Below the pieces are notes generated by a model. The model was given only the letters and a program-made list of their open reading frames with translations, was not told where the DNA came from and did no database searches. From Dipteronia dyeriana (taxonomy: Eukaryota; Streptophyta; Magnoliopsida; Sapindales; Sapindaceae), in NCBI GenBank assembly GCA_032871835.1, contig CM065303.1:25180001-25244000 (forward strand): 64,000 nucleotides of DNA. Direction: 5' to 3'. A program made the translations under genes and the position numbers. Shown here one piece after another: positions 1 through 10,639 of the stretch. Within the stretch, counting starts at the first letter, position 1; every line of letters starts with the position of its first letter.

Positions 1-175
1 ATACCTATATATTTAAAAAAATCGGGATAAATAGTTGAGGTGCTTGAAAAATTCTCAAATTTTACCCATATGTAAATTTCATTGAAAATATCATCCACAA
101 AAAAATTCAGATTAAAATTCATAAAAATAGATGTGATTTCATAGTGGTCCTTACCGAAATTAAAATAAAGAATCC
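1..175. mobile_element. partial foldback (MITE-like) element, one arm
   Basis: This stretch matches the right arm of the foldback element at 3560-3926 in the same orientation. Shared phrases include GGGATAAATAGTT, GAAAAATTCTCAAATTTTA and the ending CCTTA-CGAAAT. The left arm would lie before the window start. No coding potential. The call rests only on the internal similarity of the two copies. Confidence 0.55.
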
Positions 176-188
176 TTTATGAGAAAAC

Positions 189-216
189 CACACACACACA
201 CATATATATATATATA
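189..216. repeat. (CA)n(TA)n microsatellite
   Basis: A run of CA dinucleotides passes directly into a run of TA dinucleotides. It lies just beyond the foldback arm at the window start. Confidence 0.9.
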
Positions 217-1220
217 GTCCTACCATTGTTTATAAAATCACAATAAATGTGGGAAGATCCCTTCCAGTAATATTCAGACTAGTAGTAAATATTCAGACTA
301 TTTGATATTAATAGGTCCCAATAGGTCGATAGAGCGAAAATGAAAACACATTAAAAGTCATTTCTCTAAGCTAAAAACTATTAAAGATTGTTGTGTCTTT
401 TTTAAAAGCATGATTCCACGTACCACTCTATAAAATATTTATTTTTATTCTCAAACGATTATTTTTAGAATATACTACAATTACATTATAAAAATTTAAT
501 TTCTAATTTAAAAGTAAATACAAAATAATTTCAAACCCGAATGTTATTGTCTTCAAAATCAATTTGTATAATAATCTAACAAAACCTGTGTTTTGAGTAA
601 ATTTTCACCATGGTAGAGTTAAGAAGAAAAAAAACATAATAAATATATGAATATATGATATGAATCAAATGAGACTTTTAATGAATTTGTCAACCGACCA
701 CCCCACGTGATCATTCTGACTTGGATCACATATCTTCATTATTTTGATACTAAGTTATAGCCATGCCAATTTCAAACACCTTAAATCTTATCAACCCTAA
801 ATTAATTGTGGCTTGTTTGTAATTTCCTTCATATCATTTAAGAAAAAAAATCTGATTTTTGTGCCACACGTTAATATTCGATGGTCGAATACACCAGCAC
901 ATTAAAGAATTTTATATACATCTTAAATTCATTAAACAATGAAATATTCCAATAGCTTTATGCTTTAATTAATGAACTTCCTTTCCTTTTCTTTTGATTT
1001 TTATGGTACAAGTACTAAGTTATCAAAAATTGTAGGATGATTGGTAAACAATTCTAAAACTATATTAATTATGTTGAAAGTGGACCTATTCCCATAAATT
1101 GCAAGTAGCAAAAAAAAACAATATTCTAAATTACATGAAGGAGGAAATTAATGTGGTCTAAGATTTAGATAAGAGAGACATCTATTCCATATCTAATTGA
1201 TTCGACAACAATTTTAATGA

Positions 1221-1223
<3 letters not shown>

Positions 1224-1253
<30 letters not shown>
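1224..1253. repeat. (AT)n microsatellite
   Basis: About 15 uninterrupted AT dinucleotides. Confidence 0.95.
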
Positions 1254-1256
<3 letters not shown>

Positions 1257-2819
1257 ATACGTTCATATCATCGTCACAGAAATTTTTTTGAAGTTACAAG
1301 TTTGGCAAAAGTAAAAAGAAAAAAAATCCTTTATATCTTTTAATTATTCCATAATTACAAATGCATTACAAAATGTGACAAATAAAAGTACCTTTGATTT
1401 TCTAAATTTAGAAATTGGTAAAAATCTCTTGAAATTTTTTATATATCTCTAAGCCAGTAATATTTTTTTAATTTATAGATTTATCTAGTTCTATACAATG
1501 AGAAGTTTGTATAAATGAAACTGGTTTTCTCTGTAAAATAATAATAATAATTGATCGAAGACATAATTTAAAAACAAACAAAATACATTTCTTTAGTAGG
1601 AGTGGTTCATCATTTTACACAGAAAATGTAGACATTTGAACCAAACTGTCTGTAGCTAAAAAGAAAATTAATAGCTGGATCCTACCCATTTTCTTGACAA
1701 TCAAAAGTACATATATATATCCAAAAAAAAGTTTACGGGCCATCTTTACCTGTAAAACCATAAAATATGGGGAAATTCCTCATTGGAGTGACCTCTCGGT
1801 TATGATAGTAGTTATATATCTGAACCGCATATATAATGCTCGATCTCAACAATCCTCAATAGATCCCTAACCGGTTTGGTGTTAGAATTATTATTTTTTT
1901 TAAAAAAATCTCAAACCATCATTTTTGAGTAGTTAATAATTATACAAAAGGATGAACTCTAATCCAACTTCCTAATGAGTCAACTCATCAATTGATCTGA
2001 GTTGAGACTTGAGAGAGATTGATGAAGTGTGTGCTGTGTTTCACACCAAGTCCAACTACAGTTAGAAGATAGGGTGGTGTGACAAGTTTGAGTAGCCATC
2101 AATCAAAACTAAGAAAAAGTCTAAACTGCTTAGAGATTAAAAGAAATTGAAAAACAATAATGGACCCCAATTATCTCTAAAACTTCAGGTGGGTTTGTCC
2201 CCAAGAGGTTGCTTAGTCCAATCAACCAAAATCAAATACCACCCAAACATCTCAACATTTTCCTACTTTTTAGCTTCATTTTTGCTACCTTAATCCAATA
2301 TTTGCACACATGCAGTCACCATCACTTATTGCCTATCCTCCTCCTCCTCCTCCCCCAAATAGACACAATTTGGTGGGGGTCGGGAACACAAGTAATCGAC
2401 CGTTTAGAGTATGCCACGTTATCTAATCAAATCAAATATTTAAATGAACAACTACATCTGCAGTTCCGTATAATCTGAATACGTTACGGTGCATGTGTGC
2501 TATCTCACCCGAGTATTCTCACACTAGCTCAATTGGTGTGTATTGTCTAATAGGTTTTCATTTTGCTTAGATTTCCCAAAATGTTCAATTCAAAATTATC
2601 TGTGATATATGGGTCCTCCCTTGTTTATTGTTTGAGGAAGAAGAAATCAATTTTCCATATAAAATAATTCATCGACAATAATACATTTAAGTCAAAAAAA
2701 AAAAATTAATGACACCAAGATCTCTTTTACAAGAAAGGAAATCTTAGTAAATCAAGTTTGAATAGAATTTTTTTGTTTTGATACAAAAGTTAAAAAAAAA
2801 ACAGTGTTCTTCTGTGTGC

Positions 2820-2822
<3 letters not shown>

Positions 2823-2852
<30 letters not shown>
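2823..2852. repeat. (AG)n microsatellite
   Basis: About 15 uninterrupted AG dinucleotides in an otherwise AT-rich stretch. Confidence 0.95.
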
Positions 2853-2856
<4 letters not shown>

Positions 2857-2931
2857 CTAAAATATTAAAAAACTATCAAAATATTAAATATTAAAATTTA
2901 ATAGTTGTTTTTGAGATTGTACTAATTATAC

Positions 2932-3024
2932 ATGAAAACTCATGAGTTATAATTTTAAAAAATTTAAAATCATTTTTAAACAAAGAATCAAATCAAAATG
3001 TAATTTTGGGATCATAATTATAAA

Positions 3025-3087
<63 letters not shown>

Positions 3088-3197
3088 CTCATGAGTTATA
3101 ATTTTAATTTTTCTTTTATTTTTTTTTTAATTTTTAAAAATCATTTTTAAATAAAGAATCAAATCGAAATTTAATATTGGGATCATAATTATAATAT
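2932..3197. repeat. local direct duplication flanking an (AC)n(AT)n run
   Basis: Roughly 95-115 bp is present twice, at 2932-3024 and 3082-3197. Both copies contain CTCATGAGTTATAATTTTAA, AAAGAATCAAATC and GGGATCATAATTATAA. The copies are separated by the (AC)n(AT)n run at 3025-3082. Confidence 0.8.
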
Positions 3198-3391
3198 GAG
3201 TACCGCTGGACTTTCCAATATTTGTTTCCAAATATTTATAGTATGTAAGACGTCAAACATCTTATAAATCAAAAGATTATATGATGAGTGATGTTATATT
3301 GACACATCATGTTCCATACACATTTAAGAAAGAATTTTGAAAATAATAATTGGAAAATCTAGTATTAAAATTTGAAAATTTGAAATTTCAC

Positions 3392-3415
3392 ATATATATA
3401 TATATATATATATAT
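3392..3415. repeat. (TA)n microsatellite
   Basis: A run of about 12 TA dinucleotides, flanked on both sides by the short direct repeat TTTGAAATTTCACAT. Confidence 0.9.
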
Positions 3416-3559
3416 CAAAATTTGAAATTTCACATTTTTCGTATACGTTTCCTATAGATACCGGTGTAAATTGAATCTTTTTTTCAATTAATACCGGTGT
3501 CTATTTGGAATCCCGTATGATCTGATGAGTGATATATATATATATATAAACTTTCGAGT

Positions 3560-3926
3560 GAGAGAACCATTATTTCAATTTTGGTAAGGATCTTTATGAA
3601 ATCATATCGATTTTTTTTATGAATTTTGACCTAAATTTGTATATGGATGATAAGTTCATTGAAATCTATATATGAATAAAAATTGGGATTTTTTCAAGTA
3701 CTATAAATATATATATATTTTAATTTTTCTATATATCTCTCATTTTCCGATGCCTTTATATTTAATAAACTTGGGATAAATAGTTTTGGTATTTGAAAAA
3801 TTCTCAAATTTTATTCATATATATATTTCATTAAACTTATCATGCACAACAAAATTTAAATCAAAATTCATAAAAATTGATATGATTTTATCAAGGTCCT
3901 TATCGAAATCAAAGTAAGGGTCAGTT
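3560..3926. mobile_element. foldback / long-TIR MITE-like element
   Basis: The left arm (about 3560-3700) is the reverse complement of the right arm (about 3780-3926), with a short AT-rich centre. The left arm reads TTTTGGTAAGGATC and then ATGAAATCATATCGATTTT. The right arm reads the reverse, with ATGATTTTATC and CCTTATCGAAATC. The arms are imperfect. There is no coding capacity. A second, partial copy is at 1-175. No clear target duplication was found, so the superfamily is left open. Confidence 0.65.
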
Positions 3927-4358
3927 TAATATTGTTGTAGCTTTTAAAATAATTACTGTTAGTTGTACTGAAGAAATAATCTATTGTGAAGTTAATCAAA
4001 CAACAGTTTGGTTAATTCTACTGTTGAAGTTGTTGTGTATTAAAAAGCAGTATTCTTGCAATTGGTAAACTTTACATTTAATTGTTGTGATTTTACATAA
4101 TGATTAAAACATATATGGAATTGAAGTATCAAGTGAAACAAAAAATTTATTTTCTCATCTCTCAATCTCAAACTCCCATGGCAACCAAAAATAAAAAATA
4201 AAAAAAATTGCTTCGTCTTTTACTCATTTATTTTCTTTTCACTACAATATTATTTGATTTCTTTTACTCGACATAAATATATCTGTACCTAGAATACTTC
4301 AATCTTTATTACTTTTTTTATATAATTTTTAATTATTGTATTTTTGGGTGAGTTTGTG
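3927..4358. other. AT-rich spacer, nothing recognised
   Basis: Unannotated AT-rich DNA between the foldback element and the Tat retrotransposon insertion site. Confidence 0.6.
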
Positions 4359-4363
4359 ATGGT
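4359..4363. repeat. target-site duplication of the Tat element, left copy
   Basis: ATGGT lies directly before the LTR start. An identical ATGGT lies at 16052-16056, directly after the other LTR. The pair fixes both ends of the insertion. Confidence 0.93.
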
Positions 4364-5176
4364 TGTTGACGGTGATTTCTGGATTAATCTCCCACCACAA
4401 AATTAATGCTGAATAACAGCTAGTTGCGAACAAAATTAAACGGAAAATAAATAAGACACAGAATTTTACGTGGTAAAACCCCAATGTGGGGAAACGTCCA
4501 CGGTTACCGATAACGGCAAGGAAAATTCACTATGTTAAAAGGAGATTACACACTTTAATCACATCCGTCAATTTCTCTGACCCTTTTTTAAACTGAATTT
4601 GTGTTAACCCTTTTATGGGTATTATTTGGGTCTATTTATATATTCGTAGAACCCTAATTCTTGACGTACAAGTAAGGAAAGTCCTTGTCATTTAATGAAA
4701 TTCTAACTTCTTAGAGTTGTGCTCTTCTTCTTTCCTGTTTTGAGTTGATTGTATTTCAATTGTCCTTAGATCTCTTTCCTAATCTGGACTCTGATATCTA
4801 TGAGGAAGTTTGTTTCCTTATCAGAGTATGCTTCTAGACATCTTATTTCAGCGGGACTCTACCTCTGCGTATTTGGGTCGAGATTCCATCGAATATGGGT
4901 ACTATCTACGTGTCACTCGTCTGATCTCTTATTTTACCCAACCAGATTTTCTCTCTCTGATCAATGATTTTACCTGATCCCAACATTCCCCCCGACCACC
5001 TTGACAACCCCGAGCGAGTCTTTCTACCTGATCGTTTGCGTTATCTTGGTCGGGGGTTTGACGGGTTTTATTTGGTCAACTGAGGTTGATTCGATCTGGT
5101 TGACTTCTGGTGATGTGGCACCCCCGACTCTTGCCTTTTACTGACATGTCACATCATCTAGAATTTTCCAATAACA
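4364..5176 (-). repeat. Tat element LTR (3' LTR in element sense)
   Basis: Begins TGTTGACGG and ends CCAATAACA on the plus strand. It aligns over its length with 15250-16051 and with the solo LTR at 26289-27131. In element (minus) sense it is the downstream LTR, because integrase-side sequence and a purine tract abut it at 5177. Length 813 bp. A TATA-like TTTATATATT lies near 4635. Confidence 0.93.
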
Positions 5177-5186
5177 ACACCTCCTT
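5177..5186 (-). other. polypurine tract of the Tat element
   Basis: Read on the minus strand, AAGGAGGTGT lies directly against the LTR start TGTTATTGG. This is where plus-strand priming is expected and it confirms the minus-strand orientation. Confidence 0.7.
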
Positions 5187-5437
5187 AAACATACAAGATC
5201 GAGTATCTCGTTTGAAATGGAACTTACTCAGTGAAGTGTGTTTAACTTGTTCCTTTTCTCTTTTTGTGGCATTCATTAATGTGCATTTAATGCTTCACGG
5301 TTGAAAGTTAATGTCAATCACTCTTGTTTCGGATGACACAATCATTTAGCCATTTTTTTTTAATTTCAAACGTCACATGTTTTTTGTTTCGTGTGCACAT
5401 ATTCCCATTCGCGTCTGGTGACGTGTATGCGATCTCA

Positions 5438-5462
5438 TGACGTCACCTGCCTCTATATATAG
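5438..5462 (+). promoter_or_regulatory. promoter-like region of the antisense gene
   Basis: A perfect TGACGTCA palindrome (5438-5445) lies 8 bases upstream of a TATA box CTATATATAG (5452-5461). A further ACGT core, GTGACGTGTA, lies about 20 bases upstream of the palindrome. TGACGTCA is the standard plant bZIP (TGA/CREB-like) binding core. The TATA box lies about 110 bases before the first ATG at 5569. The layout suggests that the antisense gene has its own promoter, separate from the LTR. No transcript evidence is available. Confidence 0.6.
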
Positions 5463-5568
5463 TTCAAAGAATTTTCTTTTTTCCCTCACGACTTCATAGA
5501 GCTTCTCTGTAAAAAACTCTAGCTTTTTTTTTTCTTTAGATTTTTACTTTTCTCTGCTTTCCAGTTTA

Positions 5569-7377
5569 TTGTTTCCCTTACGTTTCACTTATATTCCATG
5601 TATGGACCCAACTCTTCGCTATCGATATTTCAAACTTCTCATGCATGCCATCGAGGCTAGTGATAATGAGAATATTGTTAGGCTTGAATCCATTCTTTGG
5701 GATCATTTTCACGCTTATACTCCTTCATCTCAACCTATCGCTTTGAATGTAGATTATTCTATGGCCCGTCTCGGGTTTGTTCCCTCATTCGCTAACCCTC
5801 TTGGTTCTACTTTTGTTGGTGTTTATTCAGATATGTGGAAGACAACTAGGCAAACCTCTAGGGCTTCTCCCAAAGAAACCACCAGTATGGCGAACGACTT
5901 AAAGATAGTTTCCCAGACGCTGAAGATGAAAGATGTTCTAAGGGAACGACTGGCTCGCATGCTAAAATTTATAGCGGACCATTCTTAAGCCTTCGACCTC
6001 GAGATAAATGTGGTGACAGTCGAGGAACTTACGAAGTTTAGGGATGGGTTCGACCATGGGGCAATACCGTCTTCTGAGGTCACTTTCCCCTTATAGTCTT
6101 TCATCGCCCAGTTCTTAACAGACACAGGTGTTGCCCTTGCTCAGCTGACCCCTAACTAGTACCGGGTATTGATCAGCTTATGGCATTTGTGGAAGTTGAT
6201 TAGGGAAAAATACCCCCCGACCCCCAGGAGATGGGAAAAGCTTGCCCCTCCAACGTATAAAGACCACAAATACTTTATCTAGGGGTTTTCTTCTTCCAAT
6301 AAGTAATGGGAGAACAACTGGTTCTTTATCAGTGGAGACAAGGGTGAGGTCTTGGTGGCTAATTCCTCCCGTCGGTTAAACCGAAACAATGTCCCGAGGT
6401 ATTTTTGTAGCTCTGAACTATGGGACAAGACTGCACATGTTATGACCAGAGAACATGCTGACATAGTCATTAAGGCGGCTCAGACTCCTTGGGAGGTCAG
6501 AGACCACCACAACTTATACTCAGCTAGTGAGGGGTATATTGGCGATGGGTATTAGAGGGAAGCCAAGACTGTCGCTGATTTCGAGCGGATTTGTATGATT
6601 TTTAACAATAGGGTTTTTATAAGTGCCTTCTGCATAGTCTTTTGGTTGCATATTTTCCAATTTCTCTAACTCTTACCCCTTTTCTTTAGGCGATTGAGGA
6701 TTTGACCCGAGCCTTGTCTGATCAAAAGGGGAAAACTGTTGAGATATCTCGGTTGAAGAAATTTATTACCAAAAAATATGATGCTCTCAAGTCTTTCTCT
6801 GCCAGTGCTTCCAAGGATAAGCAGTATGAAAAGGAGTTGAAGGCCCACGCTGCAACTGAGCTTGCCCTGAGAAAGACCATAGCCAACGTCCAGAGTAGGG
6901 CTTCGGCATCTGAGGCAACTTACCACGAGAATTACTGAGCTAGAAAAGAGGGTTGCCATAGCAGAATTATAGAATGCTCAGCTTGAATCGAGGGTCATCC
7001 TGGCCGAGATGGCAGCAAAGTAATCTCAGGAATAGACTCGGCTTGCTCAAGACACCCTTACCTCTGCCCAACAAATCATGCTTGAAATGCAGCATACATT
7101 TGAGGAGGCTCAGATCCACTATAAGCACATAGCCAAGGACTTGGAGCAGCAGAAAGTCAGTATGAATGTGCTTTCTCAGGAGCCTAGGTCATCTCTTGAA
7201 GTCCAAAATATATACCGCTACAAAAGATCCACATCTTTTGATGTCGTCATGCTGAGGGAATTAGAAAGGGGGCTTACCATCGCTCGGGCTCTCTTCGGGG
7301 GCAAGGAGAGGTTTTCAGATGAGGCTCACCGTAAATGGGACAGAGCTATCAAGAAACACAAAGAAGAGTCCCTATAA
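5569..7377 (+). pseudogene. antisense gene of the Tat element: plant 'gypsy-type transposon' domain protein with coiled-coil C-terminus, broken
   Basis: This gene lies between integrase and the 3' LTR and is read opposite to gag-pol. One frame runs from ATG 5569 to about 6612 with six in-frame stops (the first at 5986, the last at 6553), so the N-terminal domain never shifts frame. It keeps a segment reading FIAQFLTDTG and AQLTPN, then WKLIREKYPP and NNWFFISGD, which resembles the plant family often annotated as putative gypsy-type transposon (Transposase_28-like). From 6690 follows a Glu/Lys/Ala-rich coiled coil. A frameshift near 6920 is followed by the final part to 7377. A GT...AG interval (6613-6689, acceptor TTTCTTTAG) would join the two parts in phase. 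A better donor, GTATG at 6593, would not. A poly(A) signal AATAAA is at 7742. The function of these antisense proteins is not established. The domain call is by eye. Confidence 0.8.
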
Positions 7378-7951
7378 GCCATAAGGAATTAGAGGATTCG
7401 ATGGAAGGCCTATTATAGATCCTTCGGGAAGGATCCTCATCCCATGCAATTGAAGCTCCATTCAAAGTCTTCCTTGGTGGTCTTCCATGCCAATGAAAAG
7501 TGTGTGTCTTTGCCAAGGGGGTTGATGTTTGTCCCTTACTAGGTACAGTCTATTCTCCTTTCATGGCCGCCGAGCCTGAGGATCATATCACTTGCCAGAT
7601 TTCGGAGACCTGAGCCGAGATTATGGTGGTGATCATCCTCCCGGCAGTTCTGGGCCCGGAGGACCTTCTAGCTCCATAAATGCTTGAGAGTCTATTTCTT
7701 TGCTATCCATGTAGTCACTGTCTTGTAAACGCTCCACTTTTAAATAAAAATGAATTTTATTCTTTTTGTTGTTTCTGCATAGACTACTGACTTGATATGA
7801 ATTGGTTGTCCCACTCCACATTAATGATAATCCAAGCTCTGAGCTGGTAACAATAGTCGTCTAAAAATCGAACGGTTTATGGATGGTTATGACCCCTTAT
7901 TAACTTGAACTATGCACATCGAGTTATGCCTAAGTTAATTGTTTCAGTCGC
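7378..7951 (+). other. 3' trailer of the antisense gene
   Basis: Follows the stop at 7375-7377. It keeps a few degenerate reading-frame remnants and an AATAAA (7742-7747) in a T-rich context that could serve as a poly(A) signal. No other gene is recognised before the hAT element. Confidence 0.4.
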
Positions 7952-7959
7952 TATCACAC
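7952..7959. repeat. 8-bp target duplication of the hAT element, left copy
   Basis: TATCACAC on the left matches GATCACAC at 8571-8578 in seven of eight positions. An 8-bp duplication is the hallmark of hAT transposition. Confidence 0.75.
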
Positions 7960-8570
7960 TAGAGATGCACGTTTGGAGAATAAGGATGGATATAGGCCCC
8001 TCCATCCCCATCCCCATCCCCACTTCCCAGAACCTACCCTTCCCCCACCCCACCCCCCCTCCCCCCATTTCCCCATTTGAGAAAAATGGGGATGGAGAAT
8101 TTTAGGGGGAGATATATCCATCCCCAACCCCAGATCCCCATTTTCCCCGTTTTTCTCAGTTTTCCCCTTTTTTTCGTTTTTCTTGGTTCTCCATTTTCCC
8201 ATTTAACTAAAAATTACATATTAAACTAAAAAAACAAACAGTCTATTACAAATACAAAATAAAATTCATTAATACAGTAAAAAGAGTAAATGTGTATATA
8301 TACTTGGGGTTTCAAAGAATAAAAAAAAGATATTAAAAATATATATTATAATTATATTTATATATGTTAGGAGGAAATGGGGATGGGGAGAGGTCCCCCC
8401 ATCCCCATCCCCATCCCCATCCCCATCCCTATTTCAATTTGGGGATGATTTTCATCCCCATCCCCCCCATCCTGAATTTCTCTATTTCCTCCACAGACAA
8501 AAATTCTCTCAATGGGGATGGGGATGGGGATGTAGGGAATTGAGGCTCCGGGGAAAAATGTGCATCTCTA
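7960..8570. mobile_element. non-autonomous hAT-type element with G-rich ends
   Basis: A 611-bp element with terminal inverted repeats TAGAGATGCACGTTT and AAAATGTGCATCTCTA. It is flanked by an 8-bp duplication and encodes no transposase. Both ends carry long CCCCAT/GGGGAT arrays (about 8000-8110 and 8375-8540) around an AT-rich centre. It is nested in the Tat element between the antisense gene and integrase. Reading frames over the C/G-rich arrays are artefacts. Confidence 0.85.
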
Positions 8571-8578
8571 GATCACAC

Positions 8579-9740
8579 CTTCTCACTTGGTTCAAATCAC
8601 ATTTGGTTACTGTTACGAGTTACCTCGGGTGCATTATTGCTAACCCAGTTTATCTAATTTGACTAGGACTGTTTATTATCCTAACCAATATTAAGGCTAT
8701 TCTCTTGACTTTGGTCAAATAACTTCATATGACAGGGTTTGTGATAGCCCTTACGTAGGTAGGGTCGAGGGATCCATTCGGGTTAGCTGATCGGTTACTC
8801 AAGCCCCCAATAATCTTACTGCTTTTATGTCAAGAGGTGTTCTTTTATAACCCATTTACATAGTATCTAATTTATAAACTCTTATCTTTTATCTGTGAAC
8901 TAGGTCATTGGGACGTTTCCCAATAGTCTGTTAATGAAGATTCGTTGCAACAGGGTGTCTCATACTTTACCAACTTAACAAATGTTTCAGTTGCACTCGT
9001 TTTTGAGTAAAAATACTTATCCCTTGTTCAACTCTTGGCACGTTACAACAGGTGCTTGCGACCTGAAGGTGCCCTAATAGTGCTTTATTGCACCCAGTTA
9101 GTCTCGGTGAGTGTACACTGCTTTTGCGACATATTTTTGGCCCCTTCACTAGGCCTCTCGATTGCTTTAACCGATACTGAATGATTTCTAAATGCCTGGA
9201 AATTGCTTTTGTATACGAAAGTAAAGTTTTAGAACACTACTCTTGATTTCTGAAACTGTTCCCTCAAAAAGGCTTTTATTGAATGCTAAAAGGAAACATA
9301 AAAATATCAGCTAACAAAGCTAATCAGTCTCTAAAGAAATGAAAACAAACAAGAAAAACTGAAGGACCCCTATGGGTAGAACATATTTAGGTATTGAGCA
9401 TTGCATGACCTTGGTAACTCGCTTCCTTCTGGTCAAGCAAGGCGGTATGCCCCATGTCCGGCCAACATAACCACCTGGTATGAACCTTTCCTTTTATCCA
9501 CCAAAACCATAGCTAACTTATCTCTTGTATTGGGCGACACCTTCTCTGAACTAGATCTCCAAGTTGGAATCTCCTGATTCGATCATGCGAGTTATAATAT
9601 CTAACAGCCTTTTGCTGATAGGCCGCGGTCCTTACTCTCAACATTTCTTTTTTTTTTTCCTCAAACTAGTCTAAGTTCTGTTCCAGCATGCCAGCATTTG
9701 ACTCGGGATGGAAGAGATGTACTCTTGGTGAGTTATGAAT
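8579..9740 (-). other. spacer of the Tat element downstream of integrase
   Basis: No reading frame resembling a known domain on either strand. Degenerate coding traces are possible but not assignable. It lies between the hAT element and the end of the integrase remnant. Confidence 0.5.
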
Positions 9741-10570
9741 TACTTTAACCGGGATCACTTCCTCTACCCCGAATGCTAATGAATAAGGGTTTCCCCCGTC
9801 AAAGTCCTTTCTGTGGTTCGGTATGCCCATAGAACTTCATACAACTTGTCTGCCCAGTTCCCTTTCCTGGCATCTAGCTTTGCCTTCAGAGTGTGCTTGA
9901 TTATCTTGTTTACTGCTTCTGCTTGGCCATTGGTCAGAGGGTGAGCTGGTGTGGCATAATAATTTTTTATGCCGAAATCACGACACATATTTCTAAAATT
10001 GTCACTATCGAATTGAGTTTTGTGGTCCGTCATTATCGTGTCTGAGATTCTGAACCTGTAGATGATGTTTTTCTTGACGAAACTTTTCATATTAGCCTAT
10101 GTTATATGTACCAATGCTTCTGCCTCGACCCATTTGGTAAAGTAATCTACGGTTACAATGGCGTGCTTTTCCCCGCCCTTGGTTGCAGCTGGCATCGGAC
10201 CAATCAAATCTAACCCCCACATGGCGAATGATCAAGGTGATGACAGGCTCTTCAACTTCTCGGAAGGCATCTTTATTTCATTAGCTCTCCTTTGGCAACC
10301 CCTACATTAATCCATGACTGCCTGAGCGTATTGGAATATGGTTGGCCAGTAAAAGCCTTGTCTGAGAGTTTTGTGTGCCAAGCTTTTACCTCCTGAGTGA
10401 TTCCTACATACTTCTCTGTGGATGCTTTCTAATTTTTGTCTGCCTTCCGCTGGGCAGACAAATTTCTGTAAGGCCTTCGAGAATCCTCTCTTGTACAACT
10501 GTCCCCGACCATCGAGTACCTGGTAGCTCTATATCTGAGACGTTTTGCCTCACTTACATCTGTTGGTAGT
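9741..10570 (-). pseudogene. Ty3/gypsy (Tat) integrase, broken
   Basis: On the minus strand, an N-terminal zinc-binding region (10498-10307) shows the H...H...C..C pattern, with HREVCRNH and then CRGC just past an in-frame stop. The core follows with a first catalytic Asp in WGLDLIGPMP, a second in IMTDHKTQFDSDNF and the Glu in NGQAEAVNKIIKHTLK (10090-9776). The reading frame is interrupted by stops between the zinc domain and the core and after the core. Integrase would insert the element's cDNA into the host genome. This copy cannot make an active enzyme. Confidence 0.85.
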
Positions 10571-10639
10571 ATTCCATCCGCCAGGTATTCCCTGATCGCT
10601 ATCATCCAAGTAGTCTACTCTTCTTCAATTGCTTCTATC

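Larger units (their letters stand above)
217..3559. other. AT-rich intergenic DNA without a recognisable gene
   Basis: No reading frame here resembles a protein family on either strand. The one longer frame, at 2209-2478 on the plus strand, is low-complexity Leu/His-rich translation and is not accepted. The stretch holds several microsatellites and a local duplication, listed separately. Confidence 0.7.

Noticed and set aside
2209..2478. 89-codon plus-strand frame
   Set aside because: Low-complexity Leu/His-rich translation, no family resemblance, AT-rich setting without promoter or splice context.
7905..8202. Pro/Gly-rich frames on both strands
   Set aside because: Translation of CCCCAT/GGGGAT arrays of the hAT element.
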